A DNA stretch of 6,606 nt, taken from Bacteriovoracaceae bacterium (GTDB taxonomy: Bacteria > Bdellovibrionota > UBA1018). Numbering within the stretch: position 1 is the stretch's first letter; every line of letters begins with the position of its first letter. Below the pieces are notes generated by a model. It was not told the DNA's origin, ran no database searches, and saw only the letters and a list, made by a program, of their open reading frames with translations. A program made the position numbers and the translations under genes. Where the stretch lies: assembly GCA_023250795.1 (NCBI GenBank), contig JAHFAB010000106.1, positions 1 through 6,606 of the forward strand, in the 5' to 3' direction. Positions 1 to 4,919 of the stretch are shown one piece after another.

Positions 1-727
1 CAATAAATTCATGTCCTAAAACTAGAACACGATCTTTCCTATTCGTAATAATATCCATAATGGACGACATCCCAGGCTTAATCAGGTCGTCAGGATCTGA
101 AATCTCAACTTTGACCACAAACTCAACTTGCGAACGCCCCCACTGTTCTTTTTCTTTTGCGGCCAAGGAGAGATCTATGAGTTTTCCATGGTAAGAATGG
201 TTCATGATTCCAGAAATTTTTAAGGTTGCCTCTTGAGACAGCTTAATTTTGACCATATCCATTTCAGATACATTGGCTAAAACGTTCAAAGAGCTCAAAT
301 CATCGATACGTACTATAAAATCTTTTATATCCCCCTCTTTGACGTACTCTCCTTCAGATTTTTCTACTTGAACCACTTTCCCTGGGAACGGAGCTCTCAG
401 TGGATAAACTGTATCTGTACTCTGTAAACTCTGGACAACACTGACAATGGGGTCTCCTTTTTTAACTTGTTCACCCATTTTTACATAGAGATTTTTTATA
501 TAGCCATTATAAGGAGCCATTATCACTGTTTTACGCTTTGGAATAACGATCCCAGCAATCGTAACTCTCTGGATCAAATCCATTTTTTTTACAACCCCAG
601 GGCGTAACACTTTCCTGCTAGCCCCTGTGATCGAACTCAGATCTGATCGAAAAAAAACTATGAATAGCGTGATCATAAAGACTAAAAAAATAATTCTAGT
701 TTTTTTATTTTGGAAAAATAGTTTCAT
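1..727 (-). CDS. Periplasmic adaptor (membrane fusion) protein, HlyD/MacA type, 3' end outside window
   Basis: The frame stays open from an ATG at 727 to the left edge, giving 242 codons of an unfinished protein. Family role: adaptors of this type bridge an inner-membrane pump and a TolC-like channel. Residues 11-27 are one hydrophobic segment after a basic N-terminus, fitting an inner-membrane anchor with the rest in the periplasm. Two half-lipoyl motifs follow: APYNGYIKNLYVKMGEQVKK at about 71-90 and RAPFPGKV with an EGEYVKEGD turn at about 111-133. A beta-barrel region with LNVLANVSEMDMVKI and the late motif LIKPGMSSIMDI (about 215-226) come next. Only about ten residues separate the lipoyl halves, so the usual long helical hairpin is essentially absent. 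The start overlaps the end of the TolC-family gene by 23 bases, and GGGA lies six bases upstream as a weak ribosome site, so translational coupling is likely. A MacB-like ABC transporter may follow outside the window (inference). Family assignment is firm; the substrate is unknown. Confidence 0.9.
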   Translation of the reverse strand, partial: MKLFFQNKKTRIIFLVFMITLFIVFFRSDLSSITGASRKVLRPGVVKKMDLIQRVTIAGIVIPKRKTVIMAPYNGYIKNLYVKMGEQVKKGDPIVSVVQSLQSTDTVYPLRAPFPGKVVQVEKSEGEYVKEGDIKDFIVRIDDLSSLNVLANVSEMDMVKIKLSQEATLKISGIMNHSYHGKLIDLSLAAKEKEQWGRSQVEFVVKVEISDPDDLIKPGMSSIMDIITNRKDRVLVLGHEFI

Positions 728-2012
728 AAAGTGTCCCATTATAAAAATGATATTTCATGAGTGCAGTTTTCAGGTCAAACGCTGTATGATAAAGCTTAAC
801 TTGAGCATCAACAAAGTCCTTGATGCCAGTAGCTAAGTCTAAATAAGAGAATTTACCCTGTCTATAATCCGATTGTAATGCGTGATAGCTGATTTCTTCC
901 AATCTGAGTAATTCGACACTCAATAGATAGTTCTCTTTGAGCTGTTTCAAATCTAAAAGCAATTGATTGATTTCGGCATCAAGACCGAGTTTTTTCGTTG
1001 TCAATTCGTTGGATTGGATTTCATTTTTAATAAATGCAATTTCAGACTGCCTACCACGAGTTCCCCAATCCAAAAGATTATATTTCAGAGTAAGCATAAT
1101 GTTCGCATTCCCAAGAGCAGAACTCATGAAAGAAGAAGGATTACCTAAAAATCCAGAATTCTGAAAACTATATCCTGCGGTCAGACTGACTTCTGGTCGG
1201 TATTTTTTTCGACTCAACTCTGCTGCACTCTCATTGATACTTTCTTGCAACAATATGCTTTTGTACACCAAGTTATTCTCTGTTTTTTGAAAACTCAAAG
1301 GTATTTCTTCTAGATTCTTGAAAGAAGTCTCCTCAATAGGTTGAAAGCTGGCGGGGAATTGACTCTGAAGGCCAATATCTCTTTTTAACTCAAGCTCTGA
1401 TCTTAGAATATTATTTTCAGCCTCTAAAATGTCTAAACGAGATCTACTGATATTGGTTTTGAACCTCAAATAGTCTTTTTCAGTTTTCATCCCCAGATGG
1501 TATTGGTTTTCAACAATTCTAAACTCCTCAGATATGAGTTCATACTGTTTTTTCTGAACATCATAGAGTTTTTTGTTGAGCGAATATTTGAAATACTCAG
1601 AAGCTACCAACAAGCAAAGCCTGTCTCTCTCTGAGCGAAAGATTAACTCTGCATTCTCTTTTTTTAACTTAGCTACTTTGTAAAGGATCAAGCTTTCACC
1701 ATTATCATAGAGCTTTTCACTGAGATTAAGGTTGAGATCACTTGCCCATGGAGATGAGTTAGATAAAGGCGCTTGGAAACCAGGTTTTTGTAACCCATAG
1801 CTTGTGGTCAAATCAAAAGTAGGTAAAAAAGAATAAAATGCGTTTTTTAATTCTAAATCACTGATTTCTAATTCTTTTTGAAAAGAGTTTAATGAAGCGG
1901 CGTGTTCGATCGCAAATTTTAACGTGTCTTGAAATTTGAATTCTTGAGCTTCAGAGAATGCACTCTGATACAGAAAAACTAGAAATAACCCAACCCTCAC
2001 ACACCCCTTCAT
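705..2012 (-). CDS. TolC-family outer-membrane efflux channel protein
   Basis: This 435-residue protein has the usual length of an outer-membrane factor. Such proteins trimerise into a beta-barrel plus periplasmic alpha-tunnel that forms the exit duct of tripartite exporters. A signal peptide (about residues 1-22, hydrophobic core GLFLVFLYQSAF, likely cut after SEA) is followed by the internally duplicated family pattern. Each half has a helix leading into a strand-rich stretch: FLPTFDLTTSYG at 62-73 and YRPEVSLTAGYSF at 271-283. Each half then has a family turn motif: LSEKLYDNGES at 97-107 and LKYNLLDWGTRG at 309-320. Long Leu/Lys/Glu-rich helices lie between them (about 107-215 and 320-420). 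The ATG overlaps the TGA of the thioredoxin-domain gene in an ATGA, and the 3' end overlaps the adaptor start by 23 bases. The three genes therefore form one operon, and the adaptor is the obvious partner. I cannot tell from sequence whether the cargo is a drug, peptide or protein. Confidence 0.95.
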   Translation of the reverse strand: MKGCVRVGLFLVFLYQSAFSEAQEFKFQDTLKFAIEHAASLNSFQKELEISDLELKNAFYSFLPTFDLTTSYGLQKPGFQAPLSNSSPWASDLNLNLSEKLYDNGESLILYKVAKLKKENAELIFRSERDRLCLLVASEYFKYSLNKKLYDVQKKQYELISEEFRIVENQYHLGMKTEKDYLRFKTNISRSRLDILEAENNILRSELELKRDIGLQSQFPASFQPIEETSFKNLEEIPLSFQKTENNLVYKSILLQESINESAAELSRKKYRPEVSLTAGYSFQNSGFLGNPSSFMSSALGNANIMLTLKYNLLDWGTRGRQSEIAFIKNEIQSNELTTKKLGLDAEINQLLLDLKQLKENYLLSVELLRLEEISYHALQSDYRQGKFSYLDLATGIKDFVDAQVKLYHTAFDLKTALMKYHFYNGTLYETIFPK

Positions 2013-3787
2013 GTTTTATCTAACTCTGTAAGCAGAGACTTTAGCTTATTATAATACCGATGAGTACGGTTATAACTGTCTTGCGGAAGTTTTGATTCAG
2101 AAATAATATTACGAAGCATTTTTTCCGCCTCATCTTTTTTCCCAGTTTCTTTTAAGATAACCGCTAAAAGCTCTGCACTTCTCAGGCGATTATCTCCATA
2201 GGAAAAGTCCAGTGCCTGCCTCGCTATGGATTCGGCCGATTGGAAATCTTTCCTTCTTTTTAACAAAGAAGCGTGAGCAAAATAAAAGGTAAACTCTTCA
2301 GGATAAACCCTTTCTAACTTTTTATAAAGCTGTAAAGCCTCATCAAGACGATCTGCTTCACTTAGGCAATAGGCTTTCTCTAAGTTCAACCCACGCTCTC
2401 GACCTGGATCTAATTTCTTAGCAAGAAGCTTCCTATCATATTCTTTCACAGCGTTTGAAAAGGCCATTTTTGCTTTGACCTTATTTTCTAAAGCCTGCTC
2501 ACCTTCTCCTAAGTACTGATAAATATCTGCCAGACTCACCTCTTGCCCTTCTAAAGTATGAGGGTTTTTAATCATAAAATCAGTGGTGTCAACCAAAGTC
2601 TGTGCGGCCTGTTTTTTTAGTCCCTCATCTTTGAGGTCATCAGCCAATGCCATCAAGTCAGAGGCTACATCAAGAGTGAAAGGCACTTTAGGAAATTGCT
2701 GAAGAACTTCTTGTAGTTTATTTTTATATTTGCTCTGATTTTCAGAGTTTATATTTTTATGGGCAACTTCTTTTAAAATTTCAACTTGGGCCTGGGACCA
2801 GTGCATATGATGATCTTTGGTTAAACTCTTAGGACTCAAATCATTAGCTTGCTGAAAAAAAGAGTCAGAATCCTCATATTGAGTGCGATCAAAATACAAG
2901 TCACCCAATCTCAGCATCGCACTCAGATTTTTCTGAGCGGCCAATCTCTTTAGAACGCTCAGGGGTTCTTTTTCATTCTGGATAGCCTGTCCAACAATTT
3001 TTATAAAATCTTGAAGCTCCCTCGCTCCCACAACTCTTGTAATTTCATCTCCATCACGGTTGGCAAAAATAACCGTAGGATAGCCTCCAACATGATAGTT
3101 TTCTTTCATCTTCCATGAAATGGGATCATCCGCATCTAACTTCAATTTGACAAAACGCTTTGTTTTATCTTGAAATTTTTTAGAACTAAAGACCATCTCG
3201 TCCAGAGTATTACAGGGAGGACACCAAATCCCGAAAAAATCGATGAGTAGCGGCCTCTTTTGTTTCAGAGCCAGCTGTAAGGCTTTCTCTGGATTGTTAA
3301 ATATAAAACCTAATTTCTTCGCTTCTGAGCTTGCTTGAGTTTCTTTCTTAGACTGTGAGATTTTTGTTTTCATTTCGTTTCTCATATCTTTAGAAACAGA
3401 TAGCAACTTCCATTTTTTATTTACCCCCTCTGAAAATTCAGTTTGAATGGAAAAAAATCTAATCTGAGAAATACAGTATTTCTTTGCATCATCACACAGG
3501 AAAAGTTGCACCTTAATATCACGAATGTCTTTAGATATTTTGACGCTGGCCTGATTTTCCTTTACTTCAAATCCTTTGATATCTTCATACCTCTCCGGAG
3601 AAGTATTTCTAAACAAGTGATGAGGGGCCTGGGCATTGAAATGGTGAAGAGGTGGGGGTGTAAAAGTAAGCAAGAACACCTTCCCAGAAATATCAGATAT
3701 CTCAGCTATAAACGGAGGCACCTCCGTTGCTTCAGCTCGAAAAACAAAGAATATGAAACAAAATCCAGCGATAATAACTTTTTTCAT
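2009..3787 (-). CDS. Secreted thioredoxin-fold protein with DsbD-N-like domain and TPR tail
   Basis: This 592-residue protein is probably a periplasmic thiol-disulfide oxidoreductase. I start it at the ATG at 3787 because it gives a clean signal peptide (MKKVIIAGFCFIFFVFRAEA) and has AGAGAA just upstream. An in-frame TTG at 3850 would add 21 polar residues ahead of it. Residues about 22-118 resemble the DsbD N-terminal domain: a beta-rich stretch with FTPPPLHHFNAQAP and a cysteine pair, CDDAKKYC at 98-105. A Lys/Ser-rich linker (about 121-165) leads to a thioredoxin fold resembling the DsbD C-terminal domain. That fold has LLIDFFGIWCPPC with active-site Cys189 and Cys192, and GGYPT with the cis-proline at 237. 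The rest is helical, with TPR-like pairs at about 283-319, 462-498, 499-529 and 534-565. The DsbD transmembrane domain is missing, so the source of electrons is not evident. It is the first gene of the unit with the channel and adaptor, and may act on the exporter or its cargo (inference). Confidence 0.92.
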   Translation of the reverse strand: MKKVIIAGFCFIFFVFRAEATEVPPFIAEISDISGKVFLLTFTPPPLHHFNAQAPHHLFRNTSPERYEDIKGFEVKENQASVKISKDIRDIKVQLFLCDDAKKYCISQIRFFSIQTEFSEGVNKKWKLLSVSKDMRNEMKTKISQSKKETQASSEAKKLGFIFNNPEKALQLALKQKRPLLIDFFGIWCPPCNTLDEMVFSSKKFQDKTKRFVKLKLDADDPISWKMKENYHVGGYPTVIFANRDGDEITRVVGARELQDFIKIVGQAIQNEKEPLSVLKRLAAQKNLSAMLRLGDLYFDRTQYEDSDSFFQQANDLSPKSLTKDHHMHWSQAQVEILKEVAHKNINSENQSKYKNKLQEVLQQFPKVPFTLDVASDLMALADDLKDEGLKKQAAQTLVDTTDFMIKNPHTLEGQEVSLADIYQYLGEGEQALENKVKAKMAFSNAVKEYDRKLLAKKLDPGRERGLNLEKAYCLSEADRLDEALQLYKKLERVYPEEFTFYFAHASLLKRRKDFQSAESIARQALDFSYGDNRLRSAELLAVILKETGKKDEAEKMLRNIISESKLPQDSYNRTHRYYNKLKSLLTELDKT

Positions 3788-3790
3788 AGG

Positions 3791-3796
3791 TTCTCT
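3791..3796 (-). promoter_or_regulatory. Ribosome binding site deciding the thioredoxin-domain gene start
   Basis: On the minus strand AGAGAA lies three bases before the ATG at 3787, which puts its GAG core about five bases from the start codon. The in-frame alternatives, an ATG at 3817 and a TTG at 3850, have no comparable purine-rich site and would bury the signal peptide behind a polar extension. The match to the consensus is only partial. Confidence 0.5.
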
Positions 3797-3881
3797 ATTT
3801 TTAGAAGAAAAACCCATGTTTCGCAAACTAAATATGGAACGCTTGTTCAAAAAGCACTAGTTTTGTCCAAAAAGTTTGGTA

Positions 3882-3903
3882 GTTTCTCTCAATATTGAGA
3901 AAC
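3882..3903. repeat. Inverted repeat in the gap between the two gene groups
   Basis: GTTTCTC (3882-3888) is repeated in reverse complement as GAGAAAC (3897-3903), enclosing eight bases. A perfect 14-base palindrome, TCTCAATATTGAGA, lies inside at 3887-3900. It sits 19 bases after the stop codon of the TonB-like gene in the only non-coding gap of the window (134 bases). On the minus strand a short T run (CTTTTTGG) follows only about ten bases after the stem, so it is a poor intrinsic terminator. An attenuating hairpin or an operator for the downstream unit is equally possible. The rest of the gap holds a shorter CCAAA/TTTGG inverted repeat (3867-3879) and no convincing promoter. Confidence 0.45.
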
Positions 3904-3921
3904 CCTCTGGCATTTTCATAT

Positions 3922-4659
3922 TCATAGTTTCAAAAAAACGTCAAACTGAACTTTTTTGCCAAAAAAAGGTTTGGGGAAATGAATTTTATTGACTACTTGT
4001 TTTAAACAAGACTGTAATAAAAGAAAATCGTTTTTATTATTAGCCTGTTTTTTAAACAATAACTTTACAAATGCATCACTTGCTACTCCGGTTTCTGATA
4101 AATTCAACAATATGTTTGCTTTGCCATTAATAGAAGAGTTGTTCAGAAGCTCTTTCTCATAACAATCTCTAAATGCTGGTTGTGAATTCGCAATGACTTG
4201 CAAAGCGGCTCTTAGCTCAACATCTGTAAGCCCTGAGGCTTTTAAGTTCTCACTTATTTCAAATGAAATATTTTTCTCGATAAACTTAGCAGATGTAATT
4301 TCGCTTTCATAAATCAGCTTCTTTGACTCTTCAGACAAATGGGATAACTGAGAGGAGCTTGTAAATTTATTTCTAAAAGCTTTTGATTTTTCGATAAGAT
4401 TTGTGAACCTTTGCTTTGGACTCACAGAATCTGAAACACCCGCTGTTGAAACGTTATTTTTCTTATACAATCCACTAGAATTCGTCTTGATCGTAACCAA
4501 TGACACATCGTAATAAGTTTCTTTTTTATGATAATTATCAAGTATTTTTAAGAAATGGAGAGAAAATATAAAAACGAAATGCAGAACTAATGATAAGATA
4601 CTAGCGTATTTCAGTTCAGATATTTTTTTATTATCGTTAATGAATAAATAATGTATCAT
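3922..4659 (-). CDS. TonB-like energy transducer with AgmX/PglI-type C-terminal domain
   Basis: This 245-residue protein is probably anchored in the inner membrane and reaches across the periplasm. A short cytoplasmic N-terminus precedes one transmembrane helix (about residues 18-40). The helix carries S23-LVL-H27, the same SxxxH spacing as the TonB helix motif that couples to ExbB/ExbD-type proton motors. A polar Ser/Lys-rich stretch (about 45-140) follows. The C-terminal 100 residues fit the TonB-like domain of myxobacterial AgmX/PglI (GltJ/GltG) proteins: FRDCYEKELL, then INGKANILLNLSETGVASD, a second cysteine at 218 (SCLKQVV), and HFPKPFFGKKVQFDVF near the end. Cys166 and Cys218 may form a disulfide (inference). 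The usual proline-rich spacer of TonB is absent. The ATG overlaps the stop of the small gene in an ATGA, with GAGTGAG five bases upstream. No motor gene lies in the window. The class is well supported; a gliding role is not shown. Confidence 0.9.
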   Translation of the reverse strand: MIHYLFINDNKKISELKYASILSLVLHFVFIFSLHFLKILDNYHKKETYYDVSLVTIKTNSSGLYKKNNVSTAGVSDSVSPKQRFTNLIEKSKAFRNKFTSSSQLSHLSEESKKLIYESEITSAKFIEKNISFEISENLKASGLTDVELRAALQVIANSQPAFRDCYEKELLNNSSINGKANILLNLSETGVASDAFVKLLFKKQANNKNDFLLLQSCLKQVVNKIHFPKPFFGKKVQFDVFLKL

Positions 4660-4919
4660 TTTATCTCACTCATATTTTCATCATTCTTGAAATCCAGTAC
4701 ATACGCTTCGTATTCATCTAATTTTTCCAATGCGATTTTTTCTATTTGTTCTTTTATTCTAAAATTAGAATTTACATATGCAATCAAAGGTCTCCGAATA
4801 TCACCCCGAACTTGAAGCTCTCCAAGATCAAACACTTGTGCATTTCTTTCAAAACAATTTCCAGTCATGCACATCATTTTTAAAATCAATATCAAGACTA
4901 AACACAGAATTTTTCTCAC
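4656..4919 (-). CDS. Small secreted or membrane-anchored protein of unknown function
   Basis: I do not recognise this 87-residue protein. I chose the GTG at 4919 because it forms a GTGA overlap with the stop of the TPR gene, follows a purine-rich ribosome site and starts directly with a signal-like sequence. A TTG at 4943 in the same frame would add eight residues, GGERF among them, before the basic start of that signal. Residues 1-20 are strongly hydrophobic after RK, although a lysine (about 14) interrupts the core, and cleavage might fall near ERNAQ. The mature part opens with the compact motif FDLGELQVRGDIRRPLI (about 30-46), followed by a short charged helix (about 52-75, KEQIEKIALEKLDEYEAYV) and an acidic tail. 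MTGNC at 18-22 is not a proper lipobox. Being locked by overlaps between the TPR gene and the TonB-like gene, it probably belongs to the same envelope complex (inference). Confidence 0.78.
   Translation of the reverse strand: MRKILCLVLILILKMMCMTGNCFERNAQVFDLGELQVRGDIRRPLIAYVNSNFRIKEQIEKIALEKLDEYEAYVLDFKNDENMSEIK

Noticed and set aside
627..836. Plus-strand open frame of 69 codons across the channel/adaptor junction
   Set aside because: It is antisense to two confident genes, and its Lys/Ile/Phe-rich sequence reflects AT-rich DNA. No ribosome site or family resemblance supports it.
2024..2037. Short inverted repeat CTCTG/CAGAG as a terminator between the thioredoxin-domain and channel genes
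   Set aside because: It lies inside coding sequence just before an ATGA overlap, has a five-base stem and no adjoining T tract, so it is most likely chance.
3758..3787. Lipoprotein signal (cysteine in IIAGFC) in the thioredoxin-domain protein
   Set aside because: The residue before the cysteine is Phe, which breaks the lipobox. The cysteine lies within the first ten residues, and a normal signal peptidase I site (AEA) follows.
3788..3830. Possible promoter TTGCGA, 17 bases, TAAAAA on the minus strand before the thioredoxin-domain gene
   Set aside because: The -10-like element directly abuts the ribosome site, so transcription would begin at about the start codon. Both boxes match the consensus poorly.
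3788..3850. Longer N-terminus of the thioredoxin-domain protein from a TTG at 3850 or an ATG at 3817
   Set aside because: Either would place polar residues ahead of a canonical signal peptide, and neither has a ribosome site as good as the one before 3787.
3443..3898. Plus-strand open frame of 151 codons antisense to the start of the thioredoxin-domain gene
   Set aside because: It runs opposite a well-supported signal peptide and DsbD-N-like domain, has no recognisable domain, and its composition looks like a reverse-strand shadow.
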